In this document: positions 53,662-63,048 of the stretch, piece after piece | How the letters are laid out: each line of letters opens with the position of its first letter | Position numbering within the stretch: position 1 is the stretch's first letter | NCBI RefSeq assembly: GCF_965222285.1 | Contig: NZ_OZ244942.1 | Span: 2,790,001-2,854,000 of the forward strand | Length of the DNA stretch: 64,000 nucleotides | Origin: Tepidicaulis sp002389665 | Lineage (GTDB): Bacteria > Pseudomonadota > Alphaproteobacteria > Parvibaculales > Parvibaculaceae | Direction of reading: 5' to 3' | Program-made: the position numbers and the translations under genes | The notes under the pieces: generated by a model | The model's input: the letters and a program-made list of their open reading frames with translations, nothing else | Database searches by the model: none | What the model was told of the DNA's origin: nothing

Positions 53662-54927
53662 ATGAATGAATCCCTGGGTGCCGATCGAGACAAGCCGATT
53701 GCGGACGCCTACGCGATCCCGCTTGAGAAGATCGATGTCAGCAATCCGGAGCTCTTCAGGGCGAATGCGATCTGGCCGTATTTCGAGCGGTTGCGCCGCG
53801 AAGATCCGGTCCATTACTGCAAGGAAAGCGAATACGGCTCGTTCTGGTCGGTGACAAAATACAAAGACATCATGCATGTCGACACCAACCACGGCATCTA
53901 TTCGTCTGAAGCGACCCTGGGCGGCGTCGCCCTCCGCAATCAGGAAGAAGGTTTCTTCCTGCCCATGTTCATCATGATGGACCCGCCGAAGCACGACGCG
54001 CAGCGCAAGGTTGTGAGCCCGATCGTCGCACCCGGCAATCTGGCGAAACTCGAAAGCACGATCCGCGAGCGCGCCGGCAAAATTCTCGATTCCCTGCCCA
54101 TCAATGAAACCTTTGACTGGGTGGATCGCGTGTCGATCGAACTGACAACGCAGATGCTCGCCACTCTTTTCGATTTCCCCTGGGAAGAACGCCGGAAGCT
54201 CACCCGCTGGTCGGATGTCGCCACCGCAGGCACCGCCTTCGGCGATGAGGAGGCAGAGAAGGCTCGCAGGAATGAATTGCGCGATTGCGCCGCCTACTTC
54301 ACCGAGTTGTGGAATCAGCGTGTCAACGCGACCGAGCCGGGAAACGATCTCATCACCATGCTGGCTCAGGGCGAAGCGACGAAAAACATGGGGCCAATGG
54401 AGTATCTGGGAAATATTCTCCTCCTGATCGTCGGCGGCAACGACACGACCCGCAACTCGATCACCGGTGGCCTTCTGGCCCTGAACGAGAACCCGGTTCA
54501 ATACAAGAAGCTGCGGGACAACCCATCGCTCGTCGAATCCATGGTCCCCGAAATCATCCGTTGGCAGACACCCTTGTCGCATATGCGCCGCACCGCGCTT
54601 CAGGATACGGAGCTTGGCGGCAAGCAGATCAAGAAAGGCGACAAAGTCGTCATGTGGTACGTCTCGGGCAACCGGGACGAGGAGGCAATCGAAAACGCCA
54701 ACAGCTTCATCATTGACCGCAAGCATCCACGACAGCATCTATCCTTCGGCTTCGGTATCCATCGCTGCGTCGGCAACCGGCTGGCGGAAATGCAGCTCCG
54801 CGTCGTCTGGGAAGAAATCCTGAAACGCTGGCCCGACAAGCCGATCGAAGTGGTCGGCGAACCGACGCGGGTTTTTTCAAATCTGATCAAGGGTTACTCG
54901 AGCATGCCGGTCAGAATTCCAGGCTGA
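53662..54927 (+). CDS. Cytochrome P450, CYP153 family (copy 3)
   Basis: A 421-residue CYP153 protein. I-helix IVGGNDTTRNSITGGLLALN, ExxR region EIIRWQTPLSHMRRTA and heme loop HLSFGFGIHRCVGNRLAEMQ. Overall it matches CYP153A6-type sequences (NPELFRANAIWPYFERLRRE, MMDPPKHDAQRKVVSPIVAP), enzymes that hydroxylate alkanes and the ring methyl group of limonene. It lies downstream of aliA with a 209-base gap holding a palindrome, so it probably has its own promoter. Confidence 0.92.
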   Translation: MNESLGADRDKPIADAYAIPLEKIDVSNPELFRANAIWPYFERLRREDPVHYCKESEYGSFWSVTKYKDIMHVDTNHGIYSSEATLGGVALRNQEEGFFLPMFIMMDPPKHDAQRKVVSPIVAPGNLAKLESTIRERAGKILDSLPINETFDWVDRVSIELTTQMLATLFDFPWEERRKLTRWSDVATAGTAFGDEEAEKARRNELRDCAAYFTELWNQRVNATEPGNDLITMLAQGEATKNMGPMEYLGNILLLIVGGNDTTRNSITGGLLALNENPVQYKKLRDNPSLVESMVPEIIRWQTPLSHMRRTALQDTELGGKQIKKGDKVVMWYVSGNRDEEAIENANSFIIDRKHPRQHLSFGFGIHRCVGNRLAEMQLRVVWEEILKRWPDKPIEVVGEPTRVFSNLIKGYSSMPVRIPG

Positions 54928-55015
54928 TGCAAAACACCGGGACGCATTTCCGGGCATCAGTCACAGGATGTCGCGGGCGGGGCCGTGTCGCCGCCGCTAC
55001 CTGCAAGGAGAGGGC

Positions 55016-55483
55016 ATGCGAAAAATAGGACTCGGCATGTGCTGGAACGACCTCACCGCCGGTGAGGAATTCCGCACCATCGGCCGGACGATCACCGAAA
55101 CCGACCTGGTCAATTTCATCAACACGACAGGCATGGTGGAAGTGCTCTTCACCGATATCGAATATCTCAAGGCCCATGGCCCCATGAACGGCCGTGTGGT
55201 GCCCGGCGCGCTGGTCTATTGCATGGCCGAAGGTTTGCTCGTCCAGTCGATGATGCAGGAGACGGGCCTCGCCTTCCTGCACATGGAGTTCAACGTCAAG
55301 GGACCTACCTTTGTCGGCGACACAATTCATGTGGAATGCAAAGTGCTTCAGGCGCGACCGACATCCAGGGGGCGCGGTCTGGTGCGCACCCGCAACCGGA
55401 TCGTGACCCAACGGAACGAAACGGTGATCGAATATACGCCGTTGCGAATGATGGCCGGCCGGTTCGACGCCTCCCGAACATAA
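55016..55483 (+). CDS. MaoC-like hotdog protein without the usual Asp-His pair
   Basis: A 155-residue hotdog protein (MCWNDLTAGEEFRTIGRTIT, RVVPGALVYCMAEGLLV, FVGDTIHVECKVLQARPT). The hydratase-2 motif GDxNPxH is replaced by TTGMVEVLFTDIEYLKAHGP, so it may bind rather than hydrate acyl-CoA, or use another mechanism. AAGGAGAGGGC precedes ATG 55016. It follows CYP153 copy 3 by 88 bases and ends the rightward operon. Confidence 0.78.
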   Translation: MRKIGLGMCWNDLTAGEEFRTIGRTITETDLVNFINTTGMVEVLFTDIEYLKAHGPMNGRVVPGALVYCMAEGLLVQSMMQETGLAFLHMEFNVKGPTFVGDTIHVECKVLQARPTSRGRGLVRTRNRIVTQRNETVIEYTPLRMMAGRFDASRT

Positions 55484-55559
55484 AATACGGCATACGGCCG
55501 TCAGCGTTCCTCGGGAAATCCTCGGCCGCGGCAAGAGAGGCCGCCGTGCGCATGGCGCT

Positions 55560-55848
55560 CAGCATCATCGCCGGATCGGTGGTGCCCTTGCCCGCAATGT
55601 CATAGGCCGTTCCATGCGCGACCGTCACATGCAGGTAGGACAGCTCGATGATGATGGCGCAATTGCCGGAAAAGCCCCATGTCTTGACCGCGATGTGTCC
55701 CTGATCGTGATACATGGCGAGGACGATGTCGTATCGGCCGCCACGAAATCAGGGCTGATGATTTCGCAAACGCGCCGGAGCGGAATATGGTCGGTCAGAT
55801 GCGCGACGCGGAGCGGCCCGGTCAGTAGAACAAGATAGCTTTCGCCGG
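55560..55848 (-). pseudogene. PdxA/TphB-type dehydrogenase fragment
   Basis: Two frames show C-terminal PdxA-family sequence: LLTGPLRVAHLTDHIPLRRV, then YDIVLAMYHDQGHIAVKTWG and HVTVAHGTAYDIAGKGTTDP. The conserved YHDQGH metal-binding motif is visible. The N-terminal two thirds are missing and the pieces are out of frame near 55742. PdxA-like proteins include TphB, the cis-diol dehydrogenase of terephthalate degradation, which suits the Rieske fragment next to it. Confidence 0.65.
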
Positions 55849-56024
55849 GCGAGAAACACCCAGTTGCGCTCGAAGATGTGTTTCATCTCGAGATCGAACA
55901 ACTCGGGATCGGTGAATATGGCGCGATCGAGCATGAAGCGCCCGGTCGACATGTCCTCGAAAAGCCAAGAATCGAGCCTGTGGCGAATGCGATCGAGTGG
56001 GTTGCTCACACCGGATGCACGCAT
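55848..56024 (-). pseudogene. Rieske dioxygenase alpha-subunit N-terminal fragment
   Basis: From ATG 56024, with a GGAAGGAAG site, 59 residues match the start of ring-hydroxylating dioxygenase large subunits (RLDSWLFEDMSTGRFMLDRA, FDLEMKHIFERNWVFLA). The Rieske domain that should follow is missing; the sequence joins PdxA-like DNA instead. It is a deletion relic of an aromatic dioxygenase operon. Confidence 0.7.
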
Positions 56025-56141
56025 TGCGCTTCCTTCCTCGCCGTTTGGCCAGCCACGAGACTGACACACGATTATTTTCCTGCCCAGCGACAAACCGGCT
56101 TCGACCCTCAACAAATCCGGAGTCCATCGCATCGCAAGGTG

Positions 56142-56894
56142 TCACATGGTCGTGTAGCCTCCGTCGACGACAACCTCGGAGCCGGTCATGTAGGACGACT
56201 CGTCGGATGCCAGAAACAGGACCGCATAGGAAACCTCGACGGGTTCGGCCGGCCGGCCGATGAGCGTGGCGCTCAGGACCTGTTTGGCGACATCCGCATC
56301 GCCGAGGAGATCCTTTGTCATATTCGTGCGAATGATTCCGGGGTGCACGGAATTCACGCGAATCTTGAAAGGCGCATAATCCACAGCCGTCGATTTCGTC
56401 AGCAAGCGAACGGCGCCCTTCGATGCCTGATACGCCGCCGTGGCGGGCGCACCGATCAGTCCGTAGATCGAGGAAATATTGACGATCGAACCGCCGCCAG
56501 CCGCCTTCATCGCGGGTAATATATATTTCGTGCCATAGAATACGCTTTTTACATTGACGTCGAAAACACGTGCGAAGTCTTCATTCGAGGTGTCTTGCAC
56601 AGCAGAAAAAACGAGAATACCGGCATTGTTCACGAGGATGTCGACGCGTCCGAAAGTGGACTTCGCCTGCTGTGAAATCCGCTCCCAATCCGGGACGCTC
56701 GACACATCGTGCCTGAAAAATCGCGCCTGCCCACCGTTATCGTTAATCTCCTCGACCACGGCTTTGCCGCCCTTCTCGTCCATGTCGGTAACGATCAGCG
56801 TTGCGCCTTCGCGCGCAAGCAGCAAGGCGTGGGAACGCCCCATGCCATTGGCGCCGCCCGTCACAAGGGCGATTTTTCCGTCTACCCGTCCCAT
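56142..56894 (-). CDS. Short-chain dehydrogenase/reductase
   Basis: A 250-residue classical SDR: VTGGANGMGRSHALLLAREG, DILVNNAGILVFSAV, catalytic Ser and Tyr-Lys in NISSIYGLIGAPATAAYQAS and the following KGA, and a C-terminal SEVVVDGGYTTM. It probably oxidises a hydroxyl or hydroxyacyl-CoA intermediate. MGRVDGK at 56894 is the preferred start. It follows the acyl-CoA ligase gene at 56953 on the same strand with a 58-base gap. Confidence 0.87.
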   Translation of the reverse strand: MGRVDGKIALVTGGANGMGRSHALLLAREGATLIVTDMDEKGGKAVVEEINDNGGQARFFRHDVSSVPDWERISQQAKSTFGRVDILVNNAGILVFSAVQDTSNEDFARVFDVNVKSVFYGTKYILPAMKAAGGGSIVNISSIYGLIGAPATAAYQASKGAVRLLTKSTAVDYAPFKIRVNSVHPGIIRTNMTKDLLGDADVAKQVLSATLIGRPAEPVEVSYAVLFLASDESSYMTGSEVVVDGGYTTM

Positions 56895-56952
56895 CCAGTC
56901 CTCCCGTTGCGAGTGCGGCGGCCGCATCCGGCGCCGTCACTCAAACCGCCGT

Positions 56953-58563
56953 CTACGCAACCCCGAGCTCGCGTTTCGCGAAATCGGTAACGCTCTTGTA
57001 GTCGGCCTTGCCGTTCGGCGCGCGAAGAGGCACGGCGCCCACCAGGATGCGCTTGGGCGTTTTGTAGCCGGCGAGGTGCGAGCGGACGTGCTTGCGCAAA
57101 TCCTCTTCGTCAAACTTCGCGCCGTTCGCCAGCGTGACGATGCCGGTGACCGCCTGACCCCATTTCTGATCGGGCACGCCGACAACAAGTGCGTCCTCCA
57201 CGGATGGGTGAGTCTTCAGAACTTCCTCGACCTCCTCCGGGTAGACCTTCTCGCCCGCGGTGTTAATGCAAACGCTGCCGCGTCCCAGCAATGTCAGGCT
57301 GCCGTCCTTTTCCACAACGCACCAATCGCCGGGAATGGAATAGCGTTCGCCGCCAATGGTCTTGAATGTCTTGGCCGTCTTTTGCGGATCCTTGTAGTAG
57401 CCAACGGGAATCGGTCCCCCTAGGGCGATGATGCCCGGCTTGCCGCTGCCTGGTTCGACCGGCTGATCGTTTTCATCGAACACGCGGCACCGGCCGCCGA
57501 TCTGGAACTTGGCGGTCTTGACCTCGCCGGCGCCCGTCATGATCGAACTGCCGAAACCGAGTCCCTCCGAGGCACCGAAAGAATCCATCAGAATGACATT
57601 CGGCAAATGCCTGAGCAGACCACGCTTCACTTCCGCGCTCCACATAACGCCGGAAGAAATGATCGAGACGACGCTGGCCAGGTTGTATTTGCCAGGCGCC
57701 TCGTCGAGCGCCGCCAGCATCGGCCGGGCGAAAGCGTCGCCGACAATCGCCAGCGAATTGACACCACGGCGCGAAACCGCCGTCCAGAGTTCATGCGCGT
57801 CGAGGGTCGGGCTCTCCAGCGTGACGATGCAGCCGCCGCTCATCATATTGCCTATAGCCGTAATGAAGCCGGTGCCGTGCATCAGCGGGCAGGCAGGCAT
57901 CGATACGGGCCCTGGACCGGAAGCCGCGATAAACTCAACCAACTCGGGAAGTGTCTCGGGGATCGGCCCCAGCGCCCGAAGCGTCGTCAGCTGAGCTTCG
58001 CGCATGTCGTTGTGCCGCCACATCACGCCCTTGGGCATGCCCGTCGTGCCGCCCGTATAGATGAACAGCAAATCGTCCGGAGACCGCTCGATGCCGAGCG
58101 GCGCGCCATCTCCGCCAGTGACGATCTTTTCGTAATTTTCCGCGAAGGGCGCGGCGGATCCGTCTTCGTTCACTTCAATGAAAGTGGCGACTTTTGTAAG
58201 CCGGTCTTTCAGTTCGACGATGATGTCCCGGAACTCGGAACCGTAAACGACCGTTTGCGCGTCGGAGTCATTGAAGATGTAGAAAACTTCGTCCGCCTTG
58301 TAGCGGTAGTTGATGTTGACATGGACAAGACGGCTCTTGAAACAGGCCGCCATGGTCTCGACATATTCGGGCCGGTTTCGCATATAGAACGCGACCTTGT
58401 CGCCGGGCCTGGCACCGCGTGCGATCAGCGCCCGCCCGAGATTGTTGGACCTCCGTGTCGTTTCCGCCCATGTGATCACCCGATCGCCATGAATGAGAGC
58501 GGGCGCTTCCTGCGGTAAAACCGCCGAGATACTGTCGAGAATGTCACCGAAATTCCAAGCCAT
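56953..58563 (-). CDS. Acyl-CoA ligase (steroid/terpenoid type)
   Basis: A 536-residue AMP-forming acyl-CoA synthetase with FIYTGGTTGMPKGVMWRHND, CPLMHGTGFITAIG, LMDSFGASEGLGFGSS and LGRGSVCINTAGEKVYPEEV. This version of the motif set, with the extended TGGTTGMPKGVMWR, occurs in ligases of steroid side-chain and terpenoid acids (FadD17/FadD19-like). A second ligase in the island besides AliA suggests two different acids are activated. It lies 155 bases after the DUF35 gene ends. Confidence 0.86.
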   Translation of the reverse strand: MAWNFGDILDSISAVLPQEAPALIHGDRVITWAETTRRSNNLGRALIARGARPGDKVAFYMRNRPEYVETMAACFKSRLVHVNINYRYKADEVFYIFNDSDAQTVVYGSEFRDIIVELKDRLTKVATFIEVNEDGSAAPFAENYEKIVTGGDGAPLGIERSPDDLLFIYTGGTTGMPKGVMWRHNDMREAQLTTLRALGPIPETLPELVEFIAASGPGPVSMPACPLMHGTGFITAIGNMMSGGCIVTLESPTLDAHELWTAVSRRGVNSLAIVGDAFARPMLAALDEAPGKYNLASVVSIISSGVMWSAEVKRGLLRHLPNVILMDSFGASEGLGFGSSIMTGAGEVKTAKFQIGGRCRVFDENDQPVEPGSGKPGIIALGGPIPVGYYKDPQKTAKTFKTIGGERYSIPGDWCVVEKDGSLTLLGRGSVCINTAGEKVYPEEVEEVLKTHPSVEDALVVGVPDQKWGQAVTGIVTLANGAKFDEEDLRKHVRSHLAGYKTPKRILVGAVPLRAPNGKADYKSVTDFAKRELGVA

Positions 58564-58717
58564 ATGATCCTCCCTGAAAAATCCGGTCTTCGGGGGTCGG
58601 CTTTTTTTGCGATCACGCCGTTCCGTCCTTAACCGTCCGTTGCCTCAACCGACCCGTCGCCGGACGTTCCGGCAAGCCGTCAAGCACGCCGGAATGCCGT
58701 TCATCGAAAATCCCGCA

Positions 58718-59107
58718 TCATACGGGTGTGAACACCGGCAGCGCGTATCCCTCGCCGGCCTCGGTAAATTTGACCCTGACTTTCTGTCCGATGCGAATCT
58801 TGTCGATTTCGCAATCGACGATATTCGTGAGCATCGAAACCCCTTCATCAAGCTCAACATAGGCAATGACATAAGGAGGCTTGGCTTGCCGCGTGACCGA
58901 ATAGCTGTAGATAACGCCATTGCCCGAAGCCTCGACGAACGCTGTGTCCTCCGAGAAGCAATGCGGGCAAATCGTCCGCGGATAGTAATGCGCCTTGCCG
59001 CAGGCGTTGCAAACCCGGATCAGGAGTTGTCCCTTGGCGGCACCTTCCCAATAGGGCTTGCTCTCGGAATTGACCACAAGATCGATCTTTTTTTGGTCGG
59101 TGTTCAT
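58718..59107 (-). CDS. DUF35 OB-fold/zinc-ribbon protein (second copy)
   Basis: A 129-residue protein with zinc ribbon CNACGKAHYYPRTICPHC near residue 33 and an OB-fold (GVIYSYSVTRQAKPPYVIAY, IGQKVRVKF). Its start overlaps the stop of the Ltp-type thiolase gene by ATGA, so the two are made together. It is the second DUF35-Ltp unit in the island; the first is at 22033-23627. In steroid degraders such pairs perform retro-aldol side-chain cleavage. Confidence 0.85.
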   Translation of the reverse strand: MNTDQKKIDLVVNSESKPYWEGAAKGQLLIRVCNACGKAHYYPRTICPHCFSEDTAFVEASGNGVIYSYSVTRQAKPPYVIAYVELDEGVSMLTNIVDCEIDKIRIGQKVRVKFTEAGEGYALPVFTPV

Positions 59108-60279
59108 GCGTCTTCATTTCCCAGAATAACGGTTGCGCTGCCCATCCGCGATCCCAGAAGCCCGCCGGTTCCATGCGCCAGCGCAATATCGCAATTGCGA
59201 ACCTGAACCTTTGGGTGAGCCTCACCGCGAACCTGACGAACCGCTTCAAGAACCTTGGTCATGCCGCCGCGATTGCCCGGGTGATTGTTGCACAATCCTC
59301 CGCCATCCGTGTTGAAGGGCAGTTTGCCGACGCCGGAAATCAGATTGCCGTCCGAAACAAACTTTCCGCCGTCGCCTTTTTTGCAAAAACCCAGATCTTC
59401 GAGCGTTTCCAGCACTGTAATAGTGAAGGAATCATAGATGGAGGCGTATTTGATGTCGGCGGGCGTGACACCGGCTTCGGCGAACGCTTTGGGCCCGCTC
59501 CAACGCGCGCCGGAATAGGTCAGATCGACCTGGCCCGCCGCGAGATGCTTGGGCGCCTCACCGGCGCCGAGAACCTTGACGCGGCTACGCTTCAGCGACT
59601 TCGCCACTGCCGGGCTCGCCATTACAATGCCGCCACCACCGTCGGTGATAACGCAACAGTCAAGCCTGTGTAACGGATCGGCAATCATCGGCGAATTGAT
59701 GACATCCTCCACGGTCACAACATCGCGGAGCCTGGCATGTTCATTGTGCTGGGCGTGATGGGATGCGGCGACCTTGATCCATGCGAGTTGCTCGCTGGTG
59801 GTGCCGTATTCATACATATGCCGCATCGCACACATGGCGTACATATTCGTGACGTTGGGGCCATAAGGCATTTCGAACGGAAAGTCCGGCGCCTGCTGGT
59901 TGTAGTAACGGACGGGCTTACCTTCTTTCGCGTCGGCAACCGGCCTGCCTGCCAGCGTGATCAGCGCCACATTGCAATGCCCCGCAGCGATGGCCTGCGC
60001 TGCGTGATTGACATGGACGATGTAGGAAGACCCGCCGGTCTCCGTGCTGTCCATATGACGCACATTGTTGAGGCCCATATATTCGACCATGTTGATCGGG
60101 CCCAACCCCGGTGCGTCGCCGGCGCAGAAATATGCGTCAACATCGTCCTTTGAAAGACCAGCGTCCGCCAGCGCGCCCTTCGCGATCTCGGCGTGAAGTT
60201 GCGGCAGCGTCTTGTCCAGCGCCGCGCGGCACGGATGCTCGTAGATGCCGACTATGTAGGATTTTCCGTTGATACCCAT
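59104..60279 (-). CDS. Lipid-transfer-protein/thiolase-like protein (second copy)
   Basis: A 391-residue SCP-x/Ltp-type thiolase homologue (GINGKSYIVGIYEHPCRAAL, ADAGLSKDDVDAYFCAGDAP, HMDSTETGGSSYIVHVNHAA, DCCVITDGGGGIVMASPAVA, NTDGGGLCNNHPGNRGGMTK). Together with the DUF35 protein it is a candidate acyl-CoA retro-aldolase. The gene starts the leftward run through DUF35, ligase and SDR. A site similar to the palindrome family lies eight bases upstream of the start codon. Confidence 0.85.
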   Translation of the reverse strand: MGINGKSYIVGIYEHPCRAALDKTLPQLHAEIAKGALADAGLSKDDVDAYFCAGDAPGLGPINMVEYMGLNNVRHMDSTETGGSSYIVHVNHAAQAIAAGHCNVALITLAGRPVADAKEGKPVRYYNQQAPDFPFEMPYGPNVTNMYAMCAMRHMYEYGTTSEQLAWIKVAASHHAQHNEHARLRDVVTVEDVINSPMIADPLHRLDCCVITDGGGGIVMASPAVAKSLKRSRVKVLGAGEAPKHLAAGQVDLTYSGARWSGPKAFAEAGVTPADIKYASIYDSFTITVLETLEDLGFCKKGDGGKFVSDGNLISGVGKLPFNTDGGGLCNNHPGNRGGMTKVLEAVRQVRGEAHPKVQVRNCDIALAHGTGGLLGSRMGSATVILGNEDA

Positions 60280-60286
60280 CCCTATC

Positions 60287-60300
60287 CCTTATCATGATTT
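60287..60300 (-). promoter_or_regulatory. AT-rich operator-like site, copy 7
   Basis: On the minus strand AAATCATGATAAGG resembles copy 6 (AAATCATTATAAGC) at 12 of 14 positions. It lies just upstream of the Ltp gene at 60279. Confidence 0.35.
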
Positions 60301-60407
60301 TCATATTGCTTAGCGCATTCAAGGGGGATACGTCCACCCCGTCCACGAAAGGCAGAAGCGCCGGTTATGGCCGATCGGAAGAAAAGATCGAGCGAGGGGG
60401 GAACGGA

Positions 60408-60475
60408 TTGGGGACGGTGAGGATTGAAAACGTGGGTGGCGTCAGGACCATCACGCTTGCACGCGTCGAGAAGTG
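60408..60475 (+). pseudogene. Crotonase N-terminal stub
   Basis: Translation gives LGTVRIENVGGVRTITLARV followed by EK, the standard first strand of an enoyl-CoA hydratase (usual continuation PEKRNAL). It breaks off at the GGCCTGCCCCCCC boundary. Only about 22 codons remain. Confidence 0.5.
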
Positions 60476-61086
60476 GCCTGCCCCCCCGAAATGCCACCAA
60501 TCAAAGGCTAAACCCACCCCAAATTCGGTTTGGCCAACTGAAATGGTCCCGCAGATGCCCGTGCGGCATATCTGCCGTCATTCACCCGTGTCGGGGCACT
60601 GGATTCCTGATTATCTCCGCGCTCTCGGACCTGCTCAAGAAACCAGCAACTTCTGCTGACGCTTCCCCGCACACGCAGAGAACACGCAATCCTCTAAACG
60701 ACAGCCGACGAAGGTAAATCTCCCAAATCCATCGCTGGACGAACAAGACGCATTTTCTCAAGCACCAAGACGCTCACCGATGTTGACGCGTATTGCGGAG
60801 TTAGCACTATTGCGCCCACAACATCCTTTAGTGCGCTCTATCGGTGCACATGGAATGCACATGCGATCGCATTCCATCGCGGACCGGGCATGCGAAATCG
60901 CCCATCGAATTTTCTCCACGCCCATTTCATCTTTTTCCGCGCCGACAAAGCCACAACTACGACGAAGCAGGCCCAACTACTTCTAAGTCTTTGATGTGGC
61001 TTTGCTTCTTGTTGATCCCCTGCTGGCAATCGCCAGATCTTGATGGTTGCATCCGACACTGGATGCCATGTCAGATGGATGGCAAG

Positions 61087-61290
61087 ATGGCAAAGCGTAA
61101 TCGAGACGGGCGTCGGCCCGCCGACGGCAATGCGGCAAACTCGGACGTCGACCCTGATCTTGAGAGAATCCGTCTTGCGCTCGTCCCTCTGGTGAAATTG
61201 CTTGCTCGGCAAGCAGCACGGGAGTGGTTGCGATCAGCGGCGAGCAGAATTACGCCCAAGGAAGAGAAGGAGCAATCAGGACAGGAGTGA
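61087..61290 (+). CDS. Small protein upstream of the recombinase
   Basis: A 67-residue hydrophilic protein (RRPADGNAANSDVDPDLERI, then LALVPLVKLLARQAAREWL). It ends two bases before the recombinase ATG, with the recombinase site AGGAG inside its last codons. Similar short proteins occur just upstream of large serine recombinases in alphaproteobacteria. It has no known domain. A role as a directionality factor is possible but unsupported. Confidence 0.5.
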   Translation: MAKRNRDGRRPADGNAANSDVDPDLERIRLALVPLVKLLARQAAREWLRSAASRITPKEEKEQSGQE

Positions 61291-61292
61291 GC

Positions 61293-62946
<1,654 letters not shown>

Positions 62947-63048
62947 ACTAAATAGGCATTCTATAAGTTATTGAATATAATAATGTAATCGTAGTTCACG
63001 CTGTGTATGTGTAGGAAAGTGTGCAACTTTTAGGCTGATTTCGGACTT

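Larger units (their letters stand above)
60280..61086. other. Long intergenic region with a crotonase scar
   Basis: This 807-base gap divides the catabolic island from the recombinase. Besides the crotonase stub at 60408-60475 I find no complete gene or RNA. The segment after the stub (from about 60475, GGCCTGCCCCCCCGAAATG) looks like an insertion-sequence end, but this is not certain. AT content is higher toward 60900. Confidence 0.45.
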
